Assembly (NCBI RefSeq): GCF_003667505.1
Contig: NZ_RCVJ01000171.1
Span: 1-64,000, forward strand
Length of the DNA: 64,000 bases
Reading direction: 5' to 3'
Source: Micromonospora sp. BL4
Lineage (GTDB): Bacteria > Actinomycetota > Actinomycetes > Mycobacteriales > Micromonosporaceae
Below, piece by piece: positions 24,689 through 32,798 of this stretch (within the stretch, counting starts at the first letter, position 1; each line of letters opens with the position of its first letter). The notes beneath the pieces are model-generated. The model had not been told where the DNA came from. It did not search any database and worked only from the letters and a program-made list of their open reading frames with translations. The translations under genes were made by a program, and so were the position numbers.

Positions 24689-25632
24689 GTGGCGCGCGCG
24701 TACCCGTGCAGCGCGGCGGGCCGACCGCACCCGCACGCCCGACGTCCAGAGTGGTCGACGCGTGCGCACGGCTCGCCCGGTCGCGCCCGTTCGAGATCGG
24801 CATCGTCGTGGTCATCCTCGCCAACGGGGTGGTCCTCGGCCTGGAGACGTACCGCGACCTGACCGTGGCGAGCGCCGCGCTGCACTGGCTGGAGTTGCTC
24901 TTCCGCGCCGTCTTCGTCGTCGAGATCGGCATCCGGCTGGCCGCCTACGGCCGCCGCCCACAGGACTTCTTCCGGCACGGCTGGAACGTGTTCGACTTCG
25001 CCGTGATCGCGGCGATCTTCATTCCGGGCCTGCACGGCGACCCGGCCCTGCTCCGCGTGGTGCGGGTCGCCCGGATGGTTCGCTTGGTGCGTTTCTCCCC
25101 GGGCCTTCGTACCATCGTGTCCGCCCTGTGGCGCAGCCTGCCCGGCGTCGGTGGCTTCCTCGCCCTGGCCGTGGTGACGCTCTACGTGTACGGCATGGCC
25201 GGCTGGCTGATCTTCGGGAGCAGTTTCCCCGACCAGTACGGCGACATCGGCCGGTCCCTGCTGACGTTGTTCGTGCTGTTGTCCCTGGAGACGCTGCCGG
25301 ACCTCATCGAGCAGGGCATGACGATCTCGCCGTGGACGCTGCTCTACTACGTCAGCTACGTGGTCATCACCGTCAACCTGCTGCTCAACATCCTCATCGC
25401 GGTGATCGTCAACTCGATGGAGGAGGCACGCCGGCTGGAGATGACCGAACGCCTGGCCCCGGGGTTCGACGAGGACGGCGACGGCGTACCGGACGAGGTG
25501 GACCGCATCGCGATCAGCCAACGGCTGGACGACCTGCGCGCGGTGATCGCCGAGCTGGAGCGGGAGCTGCGGATCGACCGCGAGGACGGGCACGGCCGCC
25601 CGCACCGCGAGGACGCCCGCGCCGGACGCTGA
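24685..25632 (+). CDS. Voltage-gated-type ion channel with calcium-loop tail
   Basis: A 315-residue six-helix channel of the bacterial ion_trans family. S1 starts at FEIGIVVVILANGVVLGLE; S4 is LLRVVRVARMVRLVRFSPGLR with regularly spaced arginines; S5-pore-S6 follows. The filter region reads FVLLSLETLPDLIEQ, where sodium channels such as NaChBac have TLESW; the ring Glu is kept but Trp is replaced. S6 ends LLLNILIAVIVNSMEEARR. The cytosolic tail carries DEDGDGVPDEVD, a DxDxDG calcium-binding-type loop, then a coiled-coil-like helix (DDLRAVIAELERELRIDRED). GTG 24685 is chosen for coupling to the leader ORF; GTG 24637 is the alternative. Ion selectivity cannot be told from sequence. Confidence 0.85.
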   Translation: MSGARVPVQRGGPTAPARPTSRVVDACARLARSRPFEIGIVVVILANGVVLGLETYRDLTVASAALHWLELLFRAVFVVEIGIRLAAYGRRPQDFFRHGWNVFDFAVIAAIFIPGLHGDPALLRVVRVARMVRLVRFSPGLRTIVSALWRSLPGVGGFLALAVVTLYVYGMAGWLIFGSSFPDQYGDIGRSLLTLFVLLSLETLPDLIEQGMTISPWTLLYYVSYVVITVNLLLNILIAVIVNSMEEARRLEMTERLAPGFDEDGDGVPDEVDRIAISQRLDDLRAVIAELERELRIDREDGHGRPHREDARAGR

Positions 25633-25777
25633 GTCTGCCGCGGTGCTGCTCGTCCTCCGCGGCGGCGCCACCGGAACGACCGGCGCGCATGACGGGCATC
25701 CGACGTTCTCGCCTCTCGCCCCTCGGCTGGGTTAGCCTCGATGGCGGTGCCATCGGTCCGGCCGAAGGGACATCCAC

Positions 25778-26947
25778 ATGACCGCCAGTGTCGACAATGT
25801 CCGCTCGAACACCGACGATCTGGATCCGCTCGGCAGGCTGATCGACGACGTGATCCGTCCGCAGGCCGCGACCGTCGACCGGGACGGCACCTTCCCCCGG
25901 CAGAGCGTGGACGCCCTCGCCGCGGCTGGTCTGCTCGGCCTGGCCTCCTCGATCGAGGTGGGTGGTGGCGGCAGGGGCATGCGCCCGGTCGCGGAGGTCG
26001 TCGAACGGTTGGCCGCCGAGTGCGGCTCCACCGCGATGGTCGTTCTCATGCACTACGCGGCGACCGCCGTCATCGAGGCGCACGGCCCGCGTGATGTCCG
26101 TGCGGCCATCGCCGCCGGCCAGCACCTGAGCACGCTGGCGTTCTCCGAGTTCGGCTCGCGCAGCCACTTCTGGTCGCCGACCGGCACCGCGACGGCCGGC
26201 GACGACGGCGCCGTCCGGCTCGACGCCAGGAAGAGCTGGGTCACCTCGGCCGGCGAGGCCGACAGCTACGTCTGGTCGAGCCTCCCCCTCGCCCCCGGAG
26301 CGGGCCCGATGACGCTGTGGCTCGTTCCCGCCGGCAGCGGCGGCCTCCGCATCGCCGGTGAGTTCGACGGGCTCGGCCTGCGTGGCAACGGCTCCCGGCC
26401 GATGACCGCCGACGGGGTCCGCGTCCCGCCCGGCGCGATGATGGCCGTCGACGGGGCCGGGCTCGACACCGCGCTCGGCGCGGTCCTCCCCTGGTTCCTG
26501 GTCCTGAACGCCGCGTTCTGCCTCGGCCTCGCGGACAGCGCGGTCGGCGAGGCCGGCCGGCACCTGACGAGGACCACGCTCGCGCACACCGGCGCCGCCC
26601 TTCGCGACGCGCCGGTCACCCGGCGCGCCTTCGCCCAACTGAAGATCCGCACCGACGCCCTGCGCGCCTTCCTCGACGACACCCTGACCGCGCTGGAGAC
26701 CGGCCGGGAGGACGCGATGCTGCGGGTGTTGCAGGTCAAGGCGCTCGCCGGTGAGACGGCCGCCGAGGTGACCGACGGCGCGATGCAGCTCTGCGGCGGC
26801 AGCGCGTTCCGCAAGGAGTTGGGCCTGGAACGCCGGTTCCGGGACTCCCGCGCGGCCCGGGTGATGGCACCCACCACCGACGCCCTGCACGACTTCGTCG
26901 GCCGGGTCGCGACCGGGCTGCCGCTGCTCGACGAGGCCAACCGCTGA
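25778..26947 (+). CDS. Acyl-CoA-dehydrogenase-like flavoprotein lacking the catalytic Glu
   Basis: A 389-residue protein with the acyl-CoA dehydrogenase fold: GGLLGLASS-type N-terminal helices (LAAAGLLGLASSIEVGGGG), central beta domain (STLAFSEFGSRSHFW, ARKSWVTSAGEADSYVWSS) and C-terminal helices (MQLCGGSAFRKELGLERRFRDSRAARVMAPTTDALHDFVG). Where dehydrogenases have the YEGT catalytic Glu region, this protein has MAPTTDA. That pattern is shared with flavin monooxygenases of the DszC/HpaH-like branch, so oxygenation or another flavin reaction is more likely than beta-oxidation. ATG at 25778 follows AAGGGA. Its stop overlaps the next start (TGATG). First gene of a three-gene operon. Confidence 0.8.
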   Translation: MTASVDNVRSNTDDLDPLGRLIDDVIRPQAATVDRDGTFPRQSVDALAAAGLLGLASSIEVGGGGRGMRPVAEVVERLAAECGSTAMVVLMHYAATAVIEAHGPRDVRAAIAAGQHLSTLAFSEFGSRSHFWSPTGTATAGDDGAVRLDARKSWVTSAGEADSYVWSSLPLAPGAGPMTLWLVPAGSGGLRIAGEFDGLGLRGNGSRPMTADGVRVPPGAMMAVDGAGLDTALGAVLPWFLVLNAAFCLGLADSAVGEAGRHLTRTTLAHTGAALRDAPVTRRAFAQLKIRTDALRAFLDDTLTALETGREDAMLRVLQVKALAGETAAEVTDGAMQLCGGSAFRKELGLERRFRDSRAARVMAPTTDALHDFVGRVATGLPLLDEANR

Positions 26948-27792
26948 TGCCGGCGCCAGCTGTCCTGATGGGCGCGGTCGCGTACGACCCCAAGGTGGTG
27001 ACCATCTGGGAGGGCTTCCGCGCCTGGCTGCGAGGGCGCGGCCTGGACTTCGACTTCGTCCTGTACTCGCACTACGAGCGGCAGGTCGAGGATCTGGTCG
27101 CCGGGCGGATCGACGCGGCGTGGAACTCACCGCTCGCCTGGCTGCGGGCCGAACGGCTGGCGGCGGCCAGCGGCGGCACGGTGAGCGCCCTCACCATGCG
27201 CGACACCGACCGTGACCTCACCTCGGTCGTGGTGGTGCGCGCCGACTCACCGCTGCGACAGGTCGAGGACCTGTCCGGCTCGCTCGTCGGCGTCGGCTCG
27301 GTCGACAGTCCACAGGCGACGCTGATCCCACTCGGGCACCTCGCGGCGGCGGGAGTCGAGGTCGACGTGCGCCGGTTCGACGTCGGTGTCGGGTTGCACG
27401 GTGACCACATCGGTGGCGAGCGCGACGCCGCCCGGGCCCTGATGGCCAAGGAGGTGGACGCCGCCTGCATGATCGACGCCAACCACCTGGCGTTCGTCCA
27501 GGAGGGCACGCTGCCGCCCGAGGGCACCCGGATCGTCGCGCAGACCGCACGGTACGACCACTGCAACATGACGGTCCGCGATCCGGCGTCCGCCGGGGTC
27601 CGGCTCTTCGGCACGCTGCTGCGCGGCATGTCGTACGCCGACCCGGAGGTACGCCCACTGCTGGACCTCGAAGGGCTGACCGCCTGGGAGGACGGCCGCA
27701 CCACGGGATACGACGCCCTCGCCCGGGCGGTCGACGCCAGCGGGTTCTACGCGGCCGACGGGCGGGTGACCGCCGCGGACTACCGGCCGTGA
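26947..27792 (+). CDS. PhnD/SsuA-like binding protein without signal peptide
   Basis: A 281-residue protein of the PhnD-like periplasmic-binding-protein fold (phosphate/phosphite/phosphonate group). Signatures: WEGFRAWLRGRGLDFDFVLYSHYERQVEDLVAGRIDAAWNSPLAWLRAE in lobe 1, then DSPQATLIPLGHLAAAG and HGDHIGGERDAARALMAKEVDAACMIDANH in lobe 2. There is no signal peptide or lipobox and no permease or ATPase gene adjacent, so it probably acts in the cytosol as a ligand-binding subunit or enzyme rather than in import. ATG at 26947 overlaps the upstream stop, and its stop overlaps the GTG of the next gene by 4 nt, so the three products are made together. Confidence 0.8.
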   Translation: MPAPAVLMGAVAYDPKVVTIWEGFRAWLRGRGLDFDFVLYSHYERQVEDLVAGRIDAAWNSPLAWLRAERLAAASGGTVSALTMRDTDRDLTSVVVVRADSPLRQVEDLSGSLVGVGSVDSPQATLIPLGHLAAAGVEVDVRRFDVGVGLHGDHIGGERDAARALMAKEVDAACMIDANHLAFVQEGTLPPEGTRIVAQTARYDHCNMTVRDPASAGVRLFGTLLRGMSYADPEVRPLLDLEGLTAWEDGRTTGYDALARAVDASGFYAADGRVTAADYRP

Positions 27793-29006
27793 CCGGCGCG
27801 CCGGCCACCGACGCCGAGGTCCACCTCGAGGGTCTGGGCTTCGGTCGGGGCGCGCACCTGCTGGTGCAACGCGCCCTCGCCGCACTTCCGCCCGGCGGCC
27901 GGTTGGCGGTCTCCGGCCGCGACCCGACCCTGCCCGTGCACCTGCCGGCCTGGTGCCGCAGCCGCGGCCACCGGGTCGAATGGCCGGATCCGGCCGACCG
28001 GAGCGAGCTGGTCGCGGTGGTCGTGCGCGGCACGGCGGATGACGACCGGTGGTTCGGCGCGGAGCGGGCGGGGCCTGCCCTGCCGTCGGCGCTCAGCAGG
28101 CGCCCCCCGCCACGGTGGGGGCTCGGCGCCCGAGGTGCGCTGCTGGAGGCCGGTGGCCCCGAGGCGCGGTTCGACCTGGACGAGCGCGACCTGGTGTGGG
28201 CCGACGTCGCACCCAAGCTGTACGCGCAGGCGGCGGCCCGGCAGTGGGACCCGGAGACCGCCGTGCCGTGGGACGACGCCTTCGCGCTGCCGGCGGACGT
28301 CGAGGCGGCGGTGGTGCAGGTGATGACCTACCTGGTCGAGAACGAGCAGGCCGCACTCGTCGTGCCGGCGCGGTTCGTCGGGCGGATACACCCGCACTTC
28401 CGCGAGGTGATGCAGCTCCTCGCGGTGCAGATGGCCGACGAGGCCCGGCACATGGAGGTGTTCAGCCGGCGGGCGCTGCTCCGGGGCGCCGCACTGGGCA
28501 CGTCGTCGGCCGGCGGTCGGCAGTCGCTCTTCACGCTCGTCGCCGAGTCCGACTTCGCGTTGGCCTCGTTCCTGCTCTCCGTCCTGGGTGAGGGCAGCTT
28601 CGTCGACCTGCTCTCCTTCCTGGAGCAGCACGCGCCGGACCCGGTGACCCGTCGCGTCTGCTGGCTGGCGATGCAGGACGAGCGCCGGCACGTGGTGTTC
28701 GGCATGGCGCACCTGGAGCACCAGGCGAGCGTGGACCCGCTGCTGCGGGACCGGCTCCGCGCGGCCATCCACCGCCGCCACGACGCGCTCGTCGACACCG
28801 CCGGCCTCAACGCGGACGTGTTCGACGCGCTGGTGGTGCTCGCGGCCGGTGGCTGGCACCCCGATGACGTGTCCGCCGGCTTCGAGCAGGTGCAGCGGTT
28901 GCACCACGTGATGGACCAGGGCCGGCAGCGCCGGCTGGTACGGCTGGGCTTCCGGCCCGACGAGGCGGCGGCGCTCTCCGCCCTGCACACCCGCAACTTC
29001 ATGTAG
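27789..29006 (+). CDS. TusA-like domain fused to ferritin-like diiron protein
   Basis: A 405-residue two-domain protein. Residues 8-70 resemble the TusA/SirA fold (HLEGLGFGRGAHLLVQRALAALPPGGRLAV, then LPVHLPAWCRSRGHRVEW) but lack the CPxP cysteine. Residues about 140-400 form a ferritin-like four-helix bundle with diiron ligand motifs VENEQAAL, ADEARHMEVF, GEGSFVDLL and QDERRHVVFGMAH (Glu, Glu-x-x-His, Glu, Glu-x-x-His pattern), as in AurF-type oxygenases and R2-like proteins. The start GTG 27789 overlaps the preceding stop (GTGA). With the flavoprotein and binding protein it forms an operon likely to carry out an oxidation on a small anion-like or thiol-bound substrate; this is inference. 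Confidence 0.75.
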   Translation: MTGAPATDAEVHLEGLGFGRGAHLLVQRALAALPPGGRLAVSGRDPTLPVHLPAWCRSRGHRVEWPDPADRSELVAVVVRGTADDDRWFGAERAGPALPSALSRRPPPRWGLGARGALLEAGGPEARFDLDERDLVWADVAPKLYAQAAARQWDPETAVPWDDAFALPADVEAAVVQVMTYLVENEQAALVVPARFVGRIHPHFREVMQLLAVQMADEARHMEVFSRRALLRGAALGTSSAGGRQSLFTLVAESDFALASFLLSVLGEGSFVDLLSFLEQHAPDPVTRRVCWLAMQDERRHVVFGMAHLEHQASVDPLLRDRLRAAIHRRHDALVDTAGLNADVFDALVVLAAGGWHPDDVSAGFEQVQRLHHVMDQGRQRRLVRLGFRPDEAAALSALHTRNFM

Positions 29007-29061
29007 ACGCCGTCGACGGGGCGACGCCGGGATGGGCCGTCCGCAGTACGGTGGAACGGCC

Positions 29062-29415
29062 ATGAACAGGGATGTCAGCCCGATCCGTGCGGAACTGCTG
29101 CACCTACGCGACCAGAGCCGGGCTCAGGCCGCCGCGTTGGACAGCGATCTGCGGAGTCTCTTCGAGGCCTCCCGGTCGTCCAACGCCGACGACGAACACG
29201 ACCCGGAAGGCAGCACGATCGCGTTCGAGCGGGCCCAGCTCACCGCCGTTCTGGAGGCGACGCGCCGACGCCTGGCCGAACTCGACGTCGCCCTGCGGCG
29301 GATCGAGGCCGGCACCTACGGCGTGTGTGAACGATGCTCCCGCCCGATTCCCGCTGAGCGACTCGCCGCCCGCCCCTCAGCGAGCACGTGCGTCGGCTGC
29401 GCCGGCCGGAAGTAG
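29062..29415 (+). CDS. TraR/DksA-family zinc-finger protein
   Basis: A 117-residue DksA/TraR-type protein. An N-terminal coiled-coil (EDELLHLR-like, residues 8-80, with NADDEHDPEGSTIAFERAQL) is followed by GTYGVCERCSRPIPAERL and CVGCAGRK, the C4 zinc finger. Such proteins act on RNA polymerase through the secondary channel or have other roles in actinobacteria. The start is ATG 29062, with TACGGT at 29047-29052 as a -10. It is monocistronic, with 55 bp to the diiron gene upstream and 87 bp to the lipase gene downstream. Confidence 0.9.
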   Translation: MNRDVSPIRAELLHLRDQSRAQAAALDSDLRSLFEASRSSNADDEHDPEGSTIAFERAQLTAVLEATRRRLAELDVALRRIEAGTYGVCERCSRPIPAERLAARPSASTCVGCAGRK

Positions 29416-29502
29416 CGAGGAAGGTGTGGACCACCGACCGCCACCCTGAGACGATACCTGCACTGCTGGTGCAGACAGTTCGTCTACCGAGGTGGAGGAT
29501 CG

Positions 29503-30828
29503 ATGCACACGTTCCGACGGAGACTGCTCTCCCTGATCGCCGGCGTGGCGCTCGCCGCAGGCCCGGCCGTCGCCGCCGTCCCGAGCGTCGCCGAGGCCGC
29601 CGCGCCGGCGTACCGTCCAGTGATCTTCGTGCACGGCAGCGCGGGGTCGGCGTCGCAGTTCCAGACCCAGGCCAAGCGCCTGGCCAGCAACGGCTACCCG
29701 ATCGACATCATCGAGGCGCACGAATACGATTCGCCGAACATCGCCTCGATCCTGCCTCAGGTGTACGCGGGACTGGACGCTCGGATCTCCCGGCTGCTGA
29801 CGGCGACCGGAGCGGACCGGGTGGATCTGCTCGCACACTCCCTGGGCACCTTCGTCATGCAGGGCTACCTCAGCAGTTCCCCCGACCGGGCCGCCCGGGT
29901 CGCGCACTACGTCAACCTGGACGGGCGCACCGCGGCGTCACCACCGGGCGGCGTACCCACGCTCGCGATCTGGGGCGAGGGGGACCCGGCGCGGGCCGTC
30001 GCGGGCGCGCGCAACGTCTACTTCCCGGACCAGTCCCACACCCAGACGGTGTCGTCGCGGGAGTCGTTCCGCGAGATCTTCCGGTTCCTCCGGGACCGTG
30101 CGCCACGCACGACGAGCATCGTGCCCCAACTCTTCGGCACCGCCCGGGTCTCCGGCCGCGCGGTGCTCTTCCCGAGCAACGCCGGCGTCGACGACGCGAC
30201 CCTCGAGGTCTACCCGGTCAGTTCCCTCACCGGCGGTCGGCTGTCGAACCGACCCGCGCATCGGGTGCCACTCGCCGGCGACGGCTCGTTCGGACCGTTC
30301 CCGGTGCTCGCGACCGCCCGGTACGAGTTCGCGATCGTGCGCGCCGGAGCGGCGACCCACCACTTCTACTTCCAGCCGTTCCTCCGCTCCGACTCGTTCC
30401 TGAGGCTGGCGACGAGCCGGCCGGGCGAGGGTCTCGGCGCGCTGGTCGACGCCAGCGACCGGCACACGGCGCTGACGATCCAGCGCCAGAAGGAGTGGTG
30501 GGGAGACCAGGGAGACGCCGGCGACCACCTGTGGATCAACGGCCGGGATGTCCTGAACCCGGCCAACACGCCGCGCGTGAAGCGGACGATCGCCGTCTTC
30601 GCGTTCGACGACGGCAGTGACGGCGTCACCGACCTGACCGCTCCGCTGCCGGAGTTCTTCAGCCAGACCTTCATCACCGGCATGGACGTGTTCATTCCGG
30701 CCGCGCCCGCGCACCTCGGCGTCGTGCGGATCACCGTGGGTCAGCGCGGCGGCGGGTACGACGTGATCAACGTGCCCAACTGGAGATCCAGCGAGCATCG
30801 CGTGTCGGTGAACGTCGACGACGTCTGA
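29503..30828 (+). CDS. Secreted alpha/beta-hydrolase (lipase-like)
   Basis: A 441-residue exported hydrolase. A Sec signal peptide occupies residues 1-33 (RRLLSLIAGVALAAGPAVAAV, cleavage near AEAAA). VIFVHGSAGSASQF gives the oxyanion loop, LLAHSLGTFVMQGYL the nucleophile elbow (Ser113), with a candidate Asp in WGEGDPA near 160 and His in DQSHTQTV near 177. The C-terminal 230 residues are a beta-rich domain without a known name (ATLEVYPVSSLTGGRL, VDVFIPAAP-like strands). Esterase or lipase activity is likely; the substrate is unknown. ATG 29503 has GGTGGAGG upstream. Confidence 0.85.
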   Translation: MHTFRRRLLSLIAGVALAAGPAVAAVPSVAEAAAPAYRPVIFVHGSAGSASQFQTQAKRLASNGYPIDIIEAHEYDSPNIASILPQVYAGLDARISRLLTATGADRVDLLAHSLGTFVMQGYLSSSPDRAARVAHYVNLDGRTAASPPGGVPTLAIWGEGDPARAVAGARNVYFPDQSHTQTVSSRESFREIFRFLRDRAPRTTSIVPQLFGTARVSGRAVLFPSNAGVDDATLEVYPVSSLTGGRLSNRPAHRVPLAGDGSFGPFPVLATARYEFAIVRAGAATHHFYFQPFLRSDSFLRLATSRPGEGLGALVDASDRHTALTIQRQKEWWGDQGDAGDHLWINGRDVLNPANTPRVKRTIAVFAFDDGSDGVTDLTAPLPEFFSQTFITGMDVFIPAAPAHLGVVRITVGQRGGGYDVINVPNWRSSEHRVSVNVDDV

Positions 30829-30881
30829 ACGGGCGCGACGACCCGGCCGACCGAGAGCTCGACCAGAGGACGGCCCGACGG

Positions 30882-32798
30882 CTACGGGACCGTCGTCGAC
30901 ACGCCGATTCCGTCCAGCGGGCCGCCCTCGGCGTACTCCTCGCTCCCGCGCCGCTGCCGCACCACCGGATCGGGCGTGCTCCAGGAGCGCCACAGGCGGC
31001 TGTAACCGCCGCCGGCCTCCAGCAACTGGTCGTGCGTGCCGTGCTCGGCGACGCGCCCGTGTTCGAGGACGACGATGCGGTCCGCGGTGGCCGCCTGGCT
31101 GAGGCGGTGGGCGACGATGAGCGTCGTGCGGCCCTCGGTGGCCGCCGACGCGGCGCGGTCGAGGTCGCGTGCGCCCGCGCTGCCGGCCTCCGCGGTGGCC
31201 TCGTCGAGAACGGCGACGGCGGCGTCGGCGAGGACGAGCCGAGCCAGGGCGAGCTGCTGCGCCTGGGCGGCGGTGAGGTGCCAGCCGCCCTCGCCCACGG
31301 CAGTGGCGAGGCCGTCCGGAAGGGTACGGATCCAGGCGGTGGCGCCGACCAGGTCGAGGGCGGCGGTCATCTCGGCGTCCGTGGCGTCCGGGTCAGCGAG
31401 GCGCAGGTCGTCCGCGAGCGGCCCGGCGAAGACGTGCACCTCCTGGCTGATCAGGGCGATCTCACGGCGGACCCGGTGCTCGCCCAGCTGCGCCAGCGGC
31501 ACGCCGCGCAGCCGCACCGAGCCACGGGTGGGCGCGATGAGCCCGGCGGTGATGCCGGCGAGTGTGCTCTTGCCTGCCCCGCTCGCTCCGACGAGCGCGA
31601 CGCGTTCCCCGGGCGCGAGCCGGAGCACGACGTCCTGCAACACCACGGGTCCGTCGTCATAGCAGTGCTGGTCGACGACCACCTCCAGCGCCGCGGGCTC
31701 GGCCGTGCCACGACCTGCCGTGCCGCGATCCACCGTGCCGGACCGTCCCTCCCGGGCGGGCCCGCGACCGTCGGCGGAATCGGTGCCCGGCAGCGAGGTG
31801 ACGCCGACGAGCCGGGCGAGGCTCGCCCCGGCCTGGAGCACGGAGTCCGACTCGAGCAGCAGCAGGCCGATCGGGTTGAAGAGGCGGTGGAAGTAGAGGG
31901 CGGCCGTGGTGGCGGCGCCGACGGTGGACAGGTTGTCGCGCACCAGCAGGAAGCCGGCGAGCAGCACGGCGGCGAGTCCCACGAACTCCGCCCGATTGAT
32001 CCGCAGGCCGAACCGGGTGTGCAGATTGAAGATCTCCAGCGACAGGTCGCGGGCCACGGCGGAGCGGTCGGCGATCCGGCCGACGTGGGCGTCTTCCGTC
32101 CGGTAGGCGCGCACCGTCGCCGAGCCGCGCAGCGCACCGGCCATCGCCTGCGCCCGCTCCCCCGTCGCCACCCGCTCACGCGCGTAGTACGGCACCGAGC
32201 GCTTCAGGTACCAGCGCAACGCCAGCGCGTAGGCCGGGGCCGCGGCCAACCCGGCGAGCCCGAGCCGCCAGTCGAGGGCGAAGAGACCTGCCGCGGTCAG
32301 CACGACGGACAGCAGCGCGCCGAGGAAGGCGGGGCCACTGGTGGTGATCACGTTCGTCACGACGGCCACGTCGTCGCCGGCCCGTGCCACCAGGTCCCCG
32401 GTCCCGGCCCGCTCCAGGGTGGCCGAGGGGAGGTGCAGGGCACGGTCGAGGACCCGCTCCCGCAGCCGCGCCAGCACGGTCTCGCCGAGGCGGGCGGCGA
32501 CCGTCGCCCCGGCGGCGGTGAGGAGGCCGGCGAGCACCGCGGCGCCCCCGATCACACCCGCCCAGGACACGACCTGCCGCGTGCCGGAGCCGGCGATGAC
32601 GTCGTCGACGAGGCGACCGAGCACCCAGGGGGCGACGAGCCCCGCCCCGGCGGCGACGACGAGCAGTGCGCCCGCGGCCGCGCTGAGCCCGGGCAGCCGG
32701 GCGAACTCGGATCGGAGAGCGGCCCAGGTCCGCCGGCCGGTGGCTGTCGGCAGCAGTTGCCGGGACGCGCCGCCGGGCACCGTCGTCTTGTGGGTCAC
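30882..32798 (-). CDS. ABC half-transporter with canonical Walker A/B, degenerate signature
   Basis: A 638-residue exporter-fold ABC protein: six membrane helices (residues about 40-330), then an ATPase domain. Walker A is GASGAGKST (404-412) and Walker B with catalytic Glu is VAVLDEA (528-534), both canonical. The signature motif, normally LSGGQ, reads LTAAQAQQ (508-515). A Gly/Arg-rich insertion at about 338-370 joins the domains. The start is GTG at 32798 with GGAGG 7 nt upstream, overlapping the stop of the partner gene by 4 nt (GTGA). It pairs with the upstream gene as a heterodimer. An iron box upstream suggests siderophore or metal traffic (IrtAB/YbtPQ-like use of the exporter fold, or export). 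Confidence 0.88.
   Translation of the reverse strand: MTHKTTVPGGASRQLLPTATGRRTWAALRSEFARLPGLSAAAGALLVVAAGAGLVAPWVLGRLVDDVIAGSGTRQVVSWAGVIGGAAVLAGLLTAAGATVAARLGETVLARLRERVLDRALHLPSATLERAGTGDLVARAGDDVAVVTNVITTSGPAFLGALLSVVLTAAGLFALDWRLGLAGLAAAPAYALALRWYLKRSVPYYARERVATGERAQAMAGALRGSATVRAYRTEDAHVGRIADRSAVARDLSLEIFNLHTRFGLRINRAEFVGLAAVLLAGFLLVRDNLSTVGAATTAALYFHRLFNPIGLLLLESDSVLQAGASLARLVGVTSLPGTDSADGRGPAREGRSGTVDRGTAGRGTAEPAALEVVVDQHCYDDGPVVLQDVVLRLAPGERVALVGASGAGKSTLAGITAGLIAPTRGSVRLRGVPLAQLGEHRVRREIALISQEVHVFAGPLADDLRLADPDATDAEMTAALDLVGATAWIRTLPDGLATAVGEGGWHLTAAQAQQLALARLVLADAAVAVLDEATAEAGSAGARDLDRAASAATEGRTTLIVAHRLSQAATADRIVVLEHGRVAEHGTHDQLLEAGGGYSRLWRSWSTPDPVVRQRRGSEEYAEGGPLDGIGVSTTVP

Noticed and set aside
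25741..26094. A 117-codon ORF starting close after a TAGCCT element
   Set aside because: It overlaps the flavoprotein gene out of frame and has no domain; the flavoprotein has its own ribosome site.
29032..29415. Upstream ATG at 29032 for the DksA-like gene
   Set aside because: It precedes the likely promoter; ATG 29062 gives the usual family length.
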